From the NCBI RefSeq assembly GCF_009746715.1, contig NZ_VRKW01000005.1, positions 124,001 to 188,000 of the forward strand: a stretch of 64,000 nucleotides of DNA, read 5' to 3'. Below are positions 1-10,500 of this stretch, one piece after another. Positions within the stretch are counted from its first letter, which is position 1; every line of letters starts with the position of its first letter. Source of the stretch: Ketobacter sp. MCCC 1A13808 (GTDB taxonomy: Bacteria > Pseudomonadota > Gammaproteobacteria > Pseudomonadales > Ketobacteraceae). The notes under the pieces were generated by a model. The model saw only the letters and a program-made list of their open reading frames with translations, was not told the DNA's origin and did not search any database. Position numbers and translations under genes: made by a program.

Positions 1-174
1 TTTATCCGTATAGAAGGCATGTTACGCCCTTCGGATATTTCACCCGAAAATACCGCGCAATCAACCCGTCTGGCAGATGCCAGAATTACTTACAGCGGAA
101 CGGGCGCTTTGGCTGATGCACAGGTACAGGGTTGGGCATCGCGATTTTTCAACACCTCCTGGTGGCCTTTCTAA
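1..174 (+). CDS. flgH: FlgH, flagellar L-ring protein (3' end only)
   Basis: The window opens inside this gene; 57 codons and a TAA stop at 172-174 are present. The frame ends in a FlgH-type tail: a stretch with [10 protein letters not shown], then [11 protein letters not shown], then [14 protein letters not shown]. FlgH is the outer-membrane lipoprotein that forms the L ring around the flagellar rod. The next gene, flgI for the P ring, starts one base after the stop, so the two are surely co-transcribed and probably translationally coupled. The N-terminal lipobox lies outside the window and cannot be checked. Confidence 0.93.
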   Translation, partial: FIRIEGMLRPSDISPENTAQSTRLADARITYSGTGALADAQVQGWASRFFNTSWWPF

Positions 175-175
175 G

Positions 176-1285
176 ATGAATACGATGAAGAACGTTCTAT
201 TGGTAACTTTATTTCTGTTGTTGACGACGCCTGTCAGAGCCGACCGGCTAAAAGATTTGTCGGACGTGCAGGGTGTGCGTAGCAATCAATTGATTGGCTA
301 CGGTCTGGTTGTCGGTCTGGATGGTACCGGTGACAAAACCAACCAAACTCCATTTACCGTTCAGACTTTCCGTAACATGATGCAGCAATTTGGTATTAGT
401 GTGCCGGACAACGTCACACCCCGTTTAAAAAATGTGGCAGCGGTGGCAATCCATTCGGAGTTACCCCCCTTTGCGAAACCGGGTCAACGTATTGATATAA
501 CGGTTTCTTCGCTGGGTAATGCGAGCAGTTTGCGTGGCGGCACTCTGTTGATGACGCCTTTACGCGGTGCTGACGGCAAGGTGTATGCGCTGGCCCAGGG
601 TGATCTGGTGGTGGGTGGATTTGGCGCGCAGGGTTCCGATGGTTCTAAAATTACAGTTAACGTGCCCAGCGTCGGTCGTATCCCCAATGGTGCCAGCGTA
701 GAAGTTGAAGCACCCAACCCATTTCAAAATGGCAATACGCTAACGATCAATTTGCGCCAGCCTGACTTTACCACTGCAAAACGGGTGCGTGATGAAATCA
801 ACAGTCTGTTAGGTCCCGGTGTGGCGCGTTCAATGGATGCGACCTCTATCGTTGTTACAGCGCCTAGGGACCCTTCACAGCGGGTAACGTACTTATCGGT
901 TCTGGAGAACCTGGAAATAAAGCCGGCAGAGCCGTCAGCCAAAATCATTATCAATTCCCGTACCGGCACCATCGTGATCGGCAGCAACGTGAAAGTCTCA
1001 CCGGCTGCAGTCACACACGGAAATCTGACGGTCACCATCTCTGAGAGCGTCGATGTTAGCCAGGCCAATGCATTTGCCGGAGGCGGGCAGACGGTCGCTG
1101 CCAATCAATCCGATGTTTCCATAGAACAGGAAAAAAGCCATATGTTCAAGGTTGGCGAAGCCGTCACCCTGGACGACATCGTCGCCGCGGTAAACCGCGT
1201 CGGTATGGCACCTGGCGATCTGATGGCAATCCTTGAGGCGCTTAAACAAGCTGGCGCACTCCGGGCCGAACTCATCGTTATCTAA
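176..1285 (+). CDS. flgI: FlgI, flagellar P-ring protein
   Basis: FlgI is exported to the periplasm and assembles the P ring of the basal body in the peptidoglycan. From ATG 176 the product is 369 residues, the usual family length. It starts with a Sec signal peptide ([22 protein letters not shown], likely cut after VRA), followed at once by the family opening [17 protein letters not shown] and [14 protein letters not shown]. The C terminus carries the typical [18 protein letters not shown] and [17 protein letters not shown]. The open frame extends upstream to 77, but that part overlaps flgH and has no signal-peptide character. An ATG at 185 is an alternative start nine bases in. It lies between flgH and flgJ in one operon. 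Confidence 0.97.
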   Translation: MNTMKNVLLVTLFLLLTTPVRADRLKDLSDVQGVRSNQLIGYGLVVGLDGTGDKTNQTPFTVQTFRNMMQQFGISVPDNVTPRLKNVAAVAIHSELPPFAKPGQRIDITVSSLGNASSLRGGTLLMTPLRGADGKVYALAQGDLVVGGFGAQGSDGSKITVNVPSVGRIPNGASVEVEAPNPFQNGNTLTINLRQPDFTTAKRVRDEINSLLGPGVARSMDATSIVVTAPRDPSQRVTYLSVLENLEIKPAEPSAKIIINSRTGTIVIGSNVKVSPAAVTHGNLTVTISESVDVSQANAFAGGGQTVAANQSDVSIEQEKSHMFKVGEAVTLDDIVAAVNRVGMAPGDLMAILEALKQAGALRAELIVI

Positions 1286-1306
1286 CCCCAGCGAGCGGAT
1301 ACCGTC

Positions 1307-2314
1307 ATGATGACCAACGGCCCCGGCAATCAATCTGAACTTTATCTCGATTTTTCACAGTTTAACGAATTGAGAAAAATGAGTCGTGATGATAAAACCC
1401 AGGCATTGCGGGAAACCGCAAAGCAGATGGAAGGCGTCTTTTTGGACATGATGATGCAGAGTATGCGTAGCGCTAATGCGGCGTTCGGTGAAGGCAATAT
1501 GACTGAATCGAAAGATGCCCAGTATTACCAGAGCATGTACGACAAACAACTGGTCAACGATATCAGTAATCGGGGTGGATTGGGTTTGGCGGATATCATC
1601 GTGCGACAGCTATCACGTCAGAATGGCCTGGATGCAGACAATGTGGTCGAAAGAAGTTACGACATTTCCGGGTACCTGAACGCGCGAGTGCCGTCTCGTC
1701 AAAAAAACGACCAGAGTGCCTCGCAAATGGACAGCGATTCAATGGTGCATCAGGCAGCCCACACTTCCACCGCCCAGCCTGGATTAAACTCGGGCAATTC
1801 ATCATCGTCGGCAAAAATTTCCTGGGAAAGTCCAGAACAATTTATCGAGGCGATACTTCCGTTCGCAGAGAAAGCCAGTCGCTCTTTGTCTGTGGAACCG
1901 GAAGCCATCGTCGCGCAAGCCATTTTGGAAACTGGCTGGGGGAAGCATGTGATGCAGGATCGCCAGGGTGAATCTTCCTTTAATTTTTTCGGAATCAAGG
2001 CGGACTCGCGCTGGGCCGGTGAAGTAACCAGTAAAAATACACTGGAATACCGGAATGGAATTGCCGCTAAAGAGCGTGCCGCTTTCCGCTCCTATAGTAC
2101 GTTGGATCAAGCATTCGAAGATTATGTCGCCTTTTTGAAAAATAATTCTCGCTACGAAGACGTTGTCAGTAAAAAAACCGATGCAAAACAATGGGGTTTT
2201 GAATTGCAGCAGTCTGGATATGCAACAGATCCAAATTATGGCAATAAAATTGCAACCATCATGGATAGTGACGTTTTTCAGTCAACAATCGAGCGTTTGC
2301 GTAAGCAAATATAA
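1307..2314 (+). CDS. flgJ: FlgJ, rod-cap protein with peptidoglycan hydrolase domain
   Basis: FlgJ caps the growing rod and cuts peptidoglycan so that the rod can cross the wall. The 335-residue protein shows both domains. Residues about 25-105 form the rod-binding part (KQMEGVFLDMMMQSMR, DAQYYQSMYDKQL, GGLGLADIIVRQL). After a Ser/Gln-rich linker (about 120-170), residues about 175-320 form a glucosaminidase-type lytic domain with AQAILETGWGKH, where the Glu is the expected catalytic acid, then FNFFGIKAD and AFRSYSTLDQAFEDY. It follows flgI by 21 bases. Two ATG codons stand side by side at 1307 and 1310; either could start. This bimodular form is typical of gammaproteobacteria. Confidence 0.96.
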   Translation: MMTNGPGNQSELYLDFSQFNELRKMSRDDKTQALRETAKQMEGVFLDMMMQSMRSANAAFGEGNMTESKDAQYYQSMYDKQLVNDISNRGGLGLADIIVRQLSRQNGLDADNVVERSYDISGYLNARVPSRQKNDQSASQMDSDSMVHQAAHTSTAQPGLNSGNSSSSAKISWESPEQFIEAILPFAEKASRSLSVEPEAIVAQAILETGWGKHVMQDRQGESSFNFFGIKADSRWAGEVTSKNTLEYRNGIAAKERAAFRSYSTLDQAFEDYVAFLKNNSRYEDVVSKKTDAKQWGFELQQSGYATDPNYGNKIATIMDSDVFQSTIERLRKQI

Positions 2315-2330
2315 TGAGCAGGAATGAGTA

Positions 2331-4316
2331 ATGGCGGATCTATCTAGCATTGCATTATCGGGTTTAAGAGCGAGTCAGTCTTCGCTTGCAACCACGAGCC
2401 ATAATATTGTCAATGTTGATACGGAAGGTTATAGCCGACAGACAACCGGTCTGGGAACGCGGCCGGCACAATTTTCCGGTGGCTCATTCTTCGGTCAAGG
2501 CGTCGATGTTAATAGTATCGCCCGTGTCAGTAACCAATATGTGGTTGACCAGGTACGTCGGGATACCTCCACATTCAATTCCGCTGATGCGTTCTACGAT
2601 TACGCGGTCCGTATCGACCAGATGCTGGGGGGGGATGCGACTGCAATTACCCCTTCTTTGCAGAAGTTTTTCGATTCTATGGAAGGATTAACTAACGATC
2701 CATCTTCCATTGCCAGCCGACAGGCGTTGCTGAGCAGTGGTCAGGCATTGGTTGCGCGTTTTAATAATGTGTACGACCAGGTGAGTCAGGCCAACGCGAC
2801 CCTGAACACGGAATTGACGCAGATCACCGCCAAGATAAATCAACTATCGGAAAACATTGCGTCCTACAACAAATCGATTCAATCGCTCTCCACCAACAAT
2901 ATCGGCGAAATGCCGAATGATTTGTTGGATGAACGCGATGAAGCCGTGCGGCAATTAGCCGAGCTGGTCGGAGGCGAAATAATTCAGCAGGATGACACAA
3001 CGATTAGTGTATTTGTTGCCAATGGACAGCCGCTGGTGGTGGGCGGGGATTATTTCGAAATGCAAACCAGTGAACCTTTGTCGGGAATCAGTCGACAGGA
3101 AATCACTTTGGGCAAAGGCAATAATGTCGACAATATAACCGACCTGGTGTCCGGAGGACGCTTGGGTGGATTGCTCTCGGTAAGGGAAGAATTAATCGAT
3201 CCGGTGTTCAACGAAATGGGCCGGATTGCCATGGTGATGAGCGATACCTTCAATGCGCAGCATGAGCTGGGCATGGACCTTAATAACGAACTCGGTGGTG
3301 AGTTTTTCAGTGATATAAACGGTGCTAATGCCGGGTTTTCTCGTATCGCACCTTCAGCAAGAAATGCGGGTAACGTCAGTATTTCCGTTACTATTGACGA
3401 CACCTCCCTGTTGACGGTGGATAACTACAACCTCAGGTATGATGCCGGTACCGGCAATTACACACTCTACAACGCAGACAGTAGCGTTAACGCCAGCTTC
3501 GCGAACCCGGGCGCCGGTGGTTCATTTACCATTGCGGATGGGTTCACTATTAATTTCGGTGCCGGTGTGCCCGCAGATGGTGACGAGTTTGGCGTGTTAC
3601 CCACTCGAACGGGTGCTGCCAATATGGGTATGGAGCTCAATGATGTGCGTCAGATTGCCGCCGCGTTGCCGGTGACCACCGATCTGCCGTCTACCAATAT
3701 CGGCACCGGTTATGTCGAAAATGTGGTGGTCACTGATACCGGTGCTGCCAGCGATTTTGCGGCCACGCCCTATGCCCTGACTCCGCCTTATCGAATCGAG
3801 TTCACCAGCGCTACCAGTTATGACGTAATCAATGCCGGAACCAACGTTGCCGTAGTGAGCGGTGTGGCTTTCACTCCCGGCCAGTCAAACGGCTTACTGG
3901 AGCAGGCAGGTTTATATCCGGCGTCGGGCTACGACGTCATCTACAGCGGATCCCCTGCGACCAACGATGTGGTGAATATCCGGTATAACAACGGCGGGGT
4001 TTCAGATAATCGAAATGCACTGAACCTGAGCGCTTTGAGTGATGTTAAAACCGTTGCCAATGGTACTTCTACCTATCAAAGCGCCTACGCGCACCTGGTC
4101 AGCGGTGTGGGTACCCGCACTAATGATGCAGCGGTAACGCAGGAAGCAAGCAGTACTATTTTGTCCCAGGCACAAACTCAGTGGGAATCAATATCCGGCG
4201 TTAATCTGGACGAAGAAGCTGCCAATTTGATGCGTTTCCAACAGTCCTATCAGGCCTCTGCACGGGTGATGCAGGTGTCGAGTGAGCTTTTTGACACCAT
4301 TCTTGGTTCACTGTGA
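2331..4316 (+). CDS. flgK: FlgK, hook-filament junction protein 1 (HAP1)
   Basis: FlgK is a type III-exported junction protein between hook and filament. The 661-residue protein has the conserved N-terminal coiled-coil region (SIALSGLRASQSSLATTS, HNIVNVDTEGYSRQ) and the matching C terminus (DEEAANLMRFQQSYQASA, then VMQVSSELFDTILGSL). The central part, about 340-560, is a variable Ala/Gly/Thr/Asn-rich surface domain. No signal peptide is present, as expected for flagellar export. An AGGAA ribosome site precedes ATG 2331, 16 bases after flgJ. The ORF overlaps no neighbour and reads through without breaks. Confidence 0.97.
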   Translation: MADLSSIALSGLRASQSSLATTSHNIVNVDTEGYSRQTTGLGTRPAQFSGGSFFGQGVDVNSIARVSNQYVVDQVRRDTSTFNSADAFYDYAVRIDQMLGGDATAITPSLQKFFDSMEGLTNDPSSIASRQALLSSGQALVARFNNVYDQVSQANATLNTELTQITAKINQLSENIASYNKSIQSLSTNNIGEMPNDLLDERDEAVRQLAELVGGEIIQQDDTTISVFVANGQPLVVGGDYFEMQTSEPLSGISRQEITLGKGNNVDNITDLVSGGRLGGLLSVREELIDPVFNEMGRIAMVMSDTFNAQHELGMDLNNELGGEFFSDINGANAGFSRIAPSARNAGNVSISVTIDDTSLLTVDNYNLRYDAGTGNYTLYNADSSVNASFANPGAGGSFTIADGFTINFGAGVPADGDEFGVLPTRTGAANMGMELNDVRQIAAALPVTTDLPSTNIGTGYVENVVVTDTGAASDFAATPYALTPPYRIEFTSATSYDVINAGTNVAVVSGVAFTPGQSNGLLEQAGLYPASGYDVIYSGSPATNDVVNIRYNNGGVSDNRNALNLSALSDVKTVANGTSTYQSAYAHLVSGVGTRTNDAAVTQEASSTILSQAQTQWESISGVNLDEEAANLMRFQQSYQASARVMQVSSELFDTILGSL

Positions 4317-4327
4317 GGAAATGAATA

Positions 4328-5545
4328 ATGGCGATTAGAATATCCACCTCACAAACGTTCCGACAGGGCACCAACTCGATCCTGGAAAACCAGGCCCGGG
4401 TTAATCAGACGCAACAACAGCTTTCTAACGGCACCCGCATATCGCAGCCTTCGGATGATCCGATCGGTTCGGCAGTGATGATGGATTTACAGAAGCAAAT
4501 CGATAACGCGAAGCAATATGTTGCTAATGGACAGGCAGCTGAAACCCGCCTGAAAACCCAGGAAGGAACGCTGGCGAATACCACCGATATCCTGCAACGG
4601 ATTCGTGATCTGGCGTTATCGGCGTCTAACTCCACCATGAACCAAACCGACCGGGAAACGATTGCGTTGGAGATGGAACAACGGCTGGACGAGTTGGTGG
4701 GGTTGGGTAATACCCAGCTTTCCAGTGGCGATTATCTATATTCCGGTTTTAAAACCAACGTCAAACCGTTCACCAAGGATGGCTCCGGCTCAATCGCCTA
4801 TAACGGCGATCAGGGGGTGAGAATGGTGAACGTGAACGCGTCTGTGCAGGTAGAAAGCGGCAATAGCGGGGACGAGGTCTTCTTCGATATTAAAACCGGT
4901 AACGGAGCGTTTGCGACGTCAGCGAATTCCGCGAATATGGGCAGTGGCGTGATCAGCTCCGCAGTCATGTCCGACCCGACCAGTTACATAGCAGACACCT
5001 ATACCGTCACTTTCCAGGACGATGGTTCAGGTAATCTGGAATACCAGGTAAGCGGTGCTAACAGTGGCGCTGTAGGTGGTCCGGTAGCGTTTGACGAAGA
5101 TTCACCGGTCACTGTGAATGGTATCACCTATTCTATTTCGGGCAGCCCCGCAGTGGGAGATAGCTTCACAGTGGAACCAAGCAATAAGCAAGATATTTTT
5201 ACTACGGTTCAGCAAGTAATTGCCGCAATCAAGATCCCCAATGCAACCAGTGCAGGTCAGGCCAGTTTTCAGAACGCATTTAATCTGGGAATGCAGAACC
5301 TGGATCAGTCGCTGACTCACATTGATGAAGTCCGGGCCAGCTTGGGTAGCCGTTTAAATGTGATCGAAAGTGAGCGTGATATTAATGAAGGCAACATAGT
5401 CGATACCGAGTCGGCGTTATCCACCGTCAAAGATCTGGATTACGCGGAGGCGATCACTGAACTGAATCAACGCACTCTGGCTTTACAGGCAGCACAACAA
5501 AGTTTTGTGCAGGTGCAAAATCTTTCGCTTTTTGAATATTTATAA
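4328..5545 (+). CDS. flgL: FlgL, hook-filament junction protein 3 (HAP3)
   Basis: FlgL sits between FlgK and the filament. The 405-residue protein begins with a flagellin-like D0 segment (MAIRISTSQTFRQGTNSIL, then QQQLSNGTRISQPSDDPIGS) and ends with the C-terminal helix (AITELNQRTLALQAAQQSF and VQNLSLFEYL). Residues about 200-285 are a beta-rich insert. The flgK stop is followed by GAGGAA and then ATG 4328, so the pair is tightly coupled. The first flagellin lies 157 bases downstream with no terminator in between; read-through from this operon could supply its transcript. Confidence 0.97.
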   Translation: MAIRISTSQTFRQGTNSILENQARVNQTQQQLSNGTRISQPSDDPIGSAVMMDLQKQIDNAKQYVANGQAAETRLKTQEGTLANTTDILQRIRDLALSASNSTMNQTDRETIALEMEQRLDELVGLGNTQLSSGDYLYSGFKTNVKPFTKDGSGSIAYNGDQGVRMVNVNASVQVESGNSGDEVFFDIKTGNGAFATSANSANMGSGVISSAVMSDPTSYIADTYTVTFQDDGSGNLEYQVSGANSGAVGGPVAFDEDSPVTVNGITYSISGSPAVGDSFTVEPSNKQDIFTTVQQVIAAIKIPNATSAGQASFQNAFNLGMQNLDQSLTHIDEVRASLGSRLNVIESERDINEGNIVDTESALSTVKDLDYAEAITELNQRTLALQAAQQSFVQVQNLSLFEYL

Positions 5546-5656
5546 GGGTTTTAGATATGGCTAAGCAGCTATTAATTCAGAGAGGTCAGTGGCGGGGAGG
5601 GTAGCATGCGCCGGAAATTTCATGCACAGGTTAAATCAATCAATCAAATTTAGCGC

Positions 5657-5683
5657 CTTCCCGAACACCTAAATTGCGGGAAG
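5657..5683. promoter_or_regulatory. Hairpin in the leader of the first flagellin
   Basis: A 7-bp perfect inverted repeat (CTTCCCG at 5657-5663, CGGGAAG at 5677-5683) with a 13-base loop sits just upstream of the AGGAG ribosome site (5690-5694) of the flagellin at 5703. There is no T-run, so it is not a terminator. It could shape translation or stability of the flagellin message. This role is inferred. Confidence 0.45.
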
Positions 5684-5702
5684 CGAAGTAGGAGAGACTA
5701 CA

Positions 5703-7253
5703 ATGGCACAAACAATTAACACGAATATTTCATCCTTGAACGCCCAGCGTAACCTGAACCGGTCACAGGGTTCATTGCAAACCTCGCTGGAACGATTGTC
5801 CTCTGGTTTGCGTATCAATAGCGCAAAAGACGATGCAGCTGGGTTGGCTATTTCTAACCGTTTTACTACCCAGGTACGGGGTTTGAACGTGGCGGTACGA
5901 AACGCAAATGATGGGATCTCTTTGGCGCAAACCACTGAAAGCGCGCTGGGTGAGATTACCACGAACTTACAACGTATTCGTGATTTGGCTGTTCAATCAG
6001 CGAATGACAGCAATAGCCAAGCAGACCGATTGTCGTTACAGGCTGAAGTAGATCAGCTGCTGGATGAAACCAGTCGCATCGCCACCACTACCACCTTCAA
6101 CGGACGCAACGTTCTGGACGGATCCATGCAAGCTTACTACTTCCAGATAGGCGCCAATGCCGGTGAAGGGGTAGAGGTGAATGGTATCGACGCGCGGGTG
6201 AGTGCTCTTGGGTCTCAGCCTGGTTCAGTGCAGGCCACCATGGATGCCGGTAACACCGCAGGTGCCAACCAATCCAACTTCAGCGTGCGGATCGGTTCGT
6301 CCGCCAACGCGACCGACGTCAATATCCTATCGGCGGCCAATGGCGGTAATATCACTGGTGCGTCAGCGGCTGACCTGACTAACCCGGAGGCCGATAATTA
6401 CGGCACTGGTTTCGCGAAGTCCATAGCTGATCGCTTGAATAATTTACGTGAAGATGGTGTGGAAGGTCTGGAGGGTGTGTATGCCAGTGCCAAAACGACG
6501 TTCGATTATCGCGATGTGGGCGGTACAGCGGCTGCAGACGCCGCGGTTGGTGCGGGGACGTTAGCGCACGGTGACCTGGAGATTAACGGAGTGAGTATCG
6601 GTCCGGTCAGTGTGCAGGAGCGCGATGCAGACAACTCATTGCAAAAAGCCATTAATGCCAAATCCGATATAACGGGTGTGACTGCCACGCTGGATGATAA
6701 TGGCCGGCTGACCCTTACCGCTGAAGATGGCCGCGATATGGTAATAAGTACGTCGAATGGCGCAGAAGATATTCTGTTCAATGGTGGTGATGTAGCGAAT
6801 GCCAATACTGTGGCGGCCTCAACAAACCAGGTCAAAAATGGTGAGCTGACGGTTTCTGCGCAGGATACTATTAACGTCACCCTGGCGGGTGGCATGACCA
6901 ATACCGATACCGATGACGATAACGTTCAGGCGGTCGGTACGGTCGCCAATGCCGACATTACCACTATCGAAGCATCGAATTTAACCATTACCTCCATGGA
7001 CAGTGCTTTGGCACAGATTGATTCTTTCCGCGGGGAACTGGGTGCGATTCAAAACCGCTTTGAATCTACGATTCGTAATTTGTCGGCCGTATCTGAAAGT
7101 TTGTCGGCCGCTAACTCACGGATCCAGGATGCCGACTTTGCGGCTGAGACAGCCAATCTTTCTAAAAACCAGGTATTGCAACAAGCCGGCATCTCGGTAT
7201 TGTCCCAGGCAAATGCGTTGCCACAGCAAGTGTTATCGCTGTTGCAAGGTTAA
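5703..7253 (+). CDS. fliC: Flagellin (first copy)
   Basis: This is a structural subunit of the filament, 516 residues. The N-terminal D0/D1 region (residues 1-about 140) has the flagellin hallmarks INTNISSLNAQRNLNRSQG and [20 protein letters not shown]. The C terminus has [20 protein letters not shown] and ANALPQQVLSLLQG. The middle (about 170-430) is a variable D2/D3 region rich in Asn, Ala, Thr and Gly. It contains at least six N-X-S/T sequons (NQS, NFS, NAT, NIT, NVT, NLT), of interest because an HMW1C-like transferase is encoded downstream. An AGGAG site precedes ATG 5703 by about eight bases. No FliA-type promoter is visible in the 157 bases upstream, unlike the second flagellin. A strong terminator follows. 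Confidence 0.97.
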   Translation: MAQTINTNISSLNAQRNLNRSQGSLQTSLERLSSGLRINSAKDDAAGLAISNRFTTQVRGLNVAVRNANDGISLAQTTESALGEITTNLQRIRDLAVQSANDSNSQADRLSLQAEVDQLLDETSRIATTTTFNGRNVLDGSMQAYYFQIGANAGEGVEVNGIDARVSALGSQPGSVQATMDAGNTAGANQSNFSVRIGSSANATDVNILSAANGGNITGASAADLTNPEADNYGTGFAKSIADRLNNLREDGVEGLEGVYASAKTTFDYRDVGGTAAADAAVGAGTLAHGDLEINGVSIGPVSVQERDADNSLQKAINAKSDITGVTATLDDNGRLTLTAEDGRDMVISTSNGAEDILFNGGDVANANTVAASTNQVKNGELTVSAQDTINVTLAGGMTNTDTDDDNVQAVGTVANADITTIEASNLTITSMDSALAQIDSFRGELGAIQNRFESTIRNLSAVSESLSAANSRIQDADFAAETANLSKNQVLQQAGISVLSQANALPQQVLSLLQG

Positions 7254-7273
7254 GCTTCGGGCTTATAAATACC

Positions 7274-7297
7274 AAAAGGGGCTTCGGCCCCTTTTTT
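7274..7297 (+). terminator. Rho-independent terminator after the first flagellin
   Basis: GGGGC (7278-7282), loop TTCG and GCCCC (7287-7291) form a GC-rich stem with a stable UUCG tetraloop. Four A precede it and six T follow (7292-7297). It ends the flgL-flagellin transcript 20 bases after the stop. Confidence 0.95.
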
Positions 7298-7568
7298 GAT
7301 GGTGTCAGCAAAATTGCCTAGATCTGATCAGTTTAACTTTTGTTCAGGATTAATTTCGACTGGTTCACATTTATAAACCCGAATAAAAATCATTATATAT
7401 TGATTGAATTCCATAAGGTCCAAATGAATATTCAATCAGGCCAGAACACTCGTTTCTTTCCAGTTTTATGACTTCCCTGATGCACAATGCAGTCGGTGAA
7501 AAGCGCACTGATTTTTCGGTGTGCGTTTTCTATTTAATTACATACCAAATAAAAACGGAGAGAAAAAC
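7298..7568. other. Intergenic region upstream of the propeller/cytochrome gene, with an inverted repeat
   Basis: No gene is seen. The region is AT-rich. It holds a perfect 9-bp inverted repeat (TGATTGAAT at 7401-7409, ATTCAATCA at 7430-7438) separated by 20 bases. Nearer the gene is a hairpin-like stretch (GCGCAC and GTGTGCG at about 7503-7527) followed by TTTTCTATTT, which could be a weak terminator or attenuator. A CGGAGAG ribosome site at 7556-7562 belongs to the next gene. No sigma-28 or sigma-54 promoter is recognisable here. Confidence 0.6.
7401..7438. repeat. 9-bp inverted repeat, possible operator
   Basis: The arms TGATTGAAT and ATTCAATCA are perfect reverse complements. The 20-base spacer puts the arm centres about 29 bases apart, near three helical turns. 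The repeat lies about 130 bases before the propeller/cytochrome start. It suits a dimeric regulator binding across the promoter, but I do not recognise the family. Confidence 0.5.
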
Positions 7569-10500
7569 ATGAATCCTTTGCGACACGGATTGTATTCTCT
7601 TGTGCTGATAACGGCGGCAGGTTCTGCAATGGCTGACGTTATATTTGAAGACGATTTTGCCCAGGGTACCGGAATCTTTGCAACAGAAGGCCGGGTCTAT
7701 ACAGGCAATTACGGAATCCGGATGCGGGGCGGTGTTGCATCGGGTTCTTCGGTCACTTCAAGTGCGATCAGTACACAGGGATACGAAAACCTGGTATTAC
7801 AATTCCGGCGTGAGGCGTCGGGCCTGGATAGTGGGGAAACCGGTACGGCGTCTGTTTCGATCAACGGTGGGGCATTCACTCCCCTGGAATCGATAACCGA
7901 CGGTAATGCGGCGACCATGGACTTTCCGTTACCAGACACGGCCAGCGGTAAAAATATTCGCGTCCGCTTTGCATTGCAAGCTAGCAGTTTTTTTGAAACT
8001 TACACCATTGCGTCGCTCACTCTGAATGGAGACGGTGGCGACGAGCCTCCAGCGGAATGCCCGGGGGGGCCAGAATGCCCCGTTGAACCTGAGTGCCCAG
8101 GTGATCCAAGTTGTCCTGTGGATCCGCCGCAATGTCCTGGTGATCCGGATTGCCCGCCACCGACATCGGAATTCGAATTCCCCAGTGCCCCGACCGGTAA
8201 ACCGGCCGCCGGTGACTTCGTCACCTTTGAATCCGGCCATGTTCGCCCGATGGCTCTCTCCGGCGATGGCAATACGCTCTATGCCGTTAATACCCCGGAT
8301 AACAAGGTTGAAGTTTACGATGTTTCCGGTACCACTCCTCAATTAGTGGAACGTATTCGGGTGGGGATGGAGCCCGTAGCGGTTGCGTTACTGAATGATT
8401 CACAACTATGGGTATCCAATCATCTGTCCGACAGCGTCAGCATTGTCGATGTTTCCGTATCACCGGCCGTGATCAAACAAACGTTGCTGGTCGGTGATGA
8501 ACCCCGCGATATCGTTTTTGGCGGAGCTAACGACCAGTTTGCGTTTATCACCGTTGCGCACCGCGGCCAAAACGTTCCGTTTGATCCGAAAATGCAAACG
8601 GCCGGTGTCGGCCGTGCAGATGTCTGGGTATTTGATACGGGTAATACCGGTAATACCTTAACCGGCGAACCCAGAACCATTTTGAATATGTTCGGCGACA
8701 CCACACGGGCGTTGGCACGTAGCCCCGACGGTGAAACCATTTATGCTGCGGTATTTAATTCCGGAAACCGTACAACGGTATTGACCGATGATCGAGAAAA
8801 CGGAGATATACTGGATAAGGCTCCACCTTTCGAAAATGTTGAAGGTGCGCAACAGCCAGAGACCGGCTTGATTGTCCAATACAATGGTCGTAACTGGGTA
8901 GATAACGGCGATCCGACCAGCGGCGTAGCACCGAAGATTTGGGATCAGCGGGTTAAATTGAGCCTGCCGGATTACGATGTTTTTGAAATCGACGCTTCGG
9001 GTGGTACACCGCGGGTGGTCAACCGGATTTCCGGTGTCGGTACTACGTTGTTCAATATGGCGGTGAACCCCAGCAATGGACAGGTTTACGTGAGCAACCA
9101 GGAAGCCCGTAACGTTGTCCGCTTTGAAGGTCCCGGGAATAATTCCACCACCGTTAACGGGCATTTTGTGGAAAGCCGCATCACCGTGATAAATAACGGT
9201 AACCCCAATCCGCGTCATCTGAATAAGCACATCAATTACAATTCCAGACCGGGTACGGGGACTGCTGCGGAACGCAATGCCGCACTGGCAACACCGTTGG
9301 AAATGGCGGTCAGCAATAACGGAGCTAATCTTTATTTGGCCGCTATGGGGTCGGATAAGTTGGCGCGTTTCAGCACCTCACAACTCGCCTCCGACAATTT
9401 TACGCCCTCAGCCGATGATCACGTTAAGTTGTCTGGCGGCGGTCCTACCGGGGTGGTGCTGGATGAAGCCCGCAACCGGGCGTTTGTCACCACGCGCTTT
9501 GATAACGGAATTTCGATAGTAAGCACCGGTGGTCGTATGAGCGAAAGTGCCCACGTGACTATGAATAATCCAGAGCCTGCAGTGGTTAAAAATGGGCGAC
9601 GTTTTCTTTACGATGCGACCTACACTTCCAGTCGCGGTGATTCGTCATGCGCCGGGTGTCATATCTTCGGCAACATGGATCACTTGGCATGGGATCTGGG
9701 TAATCCGGATGAAGACGTGGCTGAAGTGGTCAATACCTACAACCGCAACACGCCATCTTTCCTGGGTAATGATGAGTTTCACCCCATGAAAGGGCCTATG
9801 ACCACTCAGAGTTTCCGTGGCATGAAAGGCAACGGACCCATGCACTGGCGCGGTGACCGGCAGGCACAAACCCGTTCTGCAGGTGAAACCTTGGAGGAAC
9901 AATCCTTCGAAGACTTTATCGTTGCTTTCCCCGGTTTGCTTGGCCGTGCAACACCACTCACTGATCAGGAAATGGATGCATTTGCCAAATATGCACTGGA
10001 ATTAACCTATCCGCCCAACCCGGTGATGAATCTGGACAACAGCCTTACGGCGCAGCTGGAGCAGGCCTACGACGTTTATAACAATAAGCGTACAGACGGT
10101 ACGATCACCTGTAACGGCTGTCACCGCATCGACCCGGTTAACGGTAACTTTGGTACCGACGGCACCATGACCATTGAAGGTGCCGGTGTGGAAGAAGACA
10201 TGAAAATTCCACATTTGCGTAATGTCTATGAGCGTGTAGGTATGTTCGGTTACAACAGCCTGTTCCGTGGCCCGGGTCAGATCGGCGACCAGATTCGTGG
10301 TTTCGGTTACGACAATATGGGTTCAGCCGGAACGGTATCCATCTTCCTGGATTCGCCAACCTTCAACCTGACCGCTGCGGAACTGGTGCAGGTAGAAGCA
10401 CTGGCAATCGCTGCACCTTCGGATATGAACCCGATTGTTGGTCAACAGGTTACGGTAACCAAGGCAAACCGAACCCGATCCGATGTTCGCAATCGCATTA

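Noticed and set aside
5600-5640. Possible FliA or sigma-54 promoter before the first flagellin (GCCGGAAA; GGAGGGTAGCATGC)
   Set aside because: The FliA-like box has no TAAA 15 bases upstream, and the sigma-54-like stretch has the right GG-GC spacing but a poor -24 box.
8040-8165. Cys/Pro-rich repeats as an assembly or frameshift artefact
   Set aside because: The frame stays open on both sides and the codons for the repeats vary, so it looks like a genuine coding repeat.
8658-9230. 190-codon reverse-strand open frame inside the propeller gene
   Set aside because: Antisense shadow of a clear coding region with no recognisable protein features.
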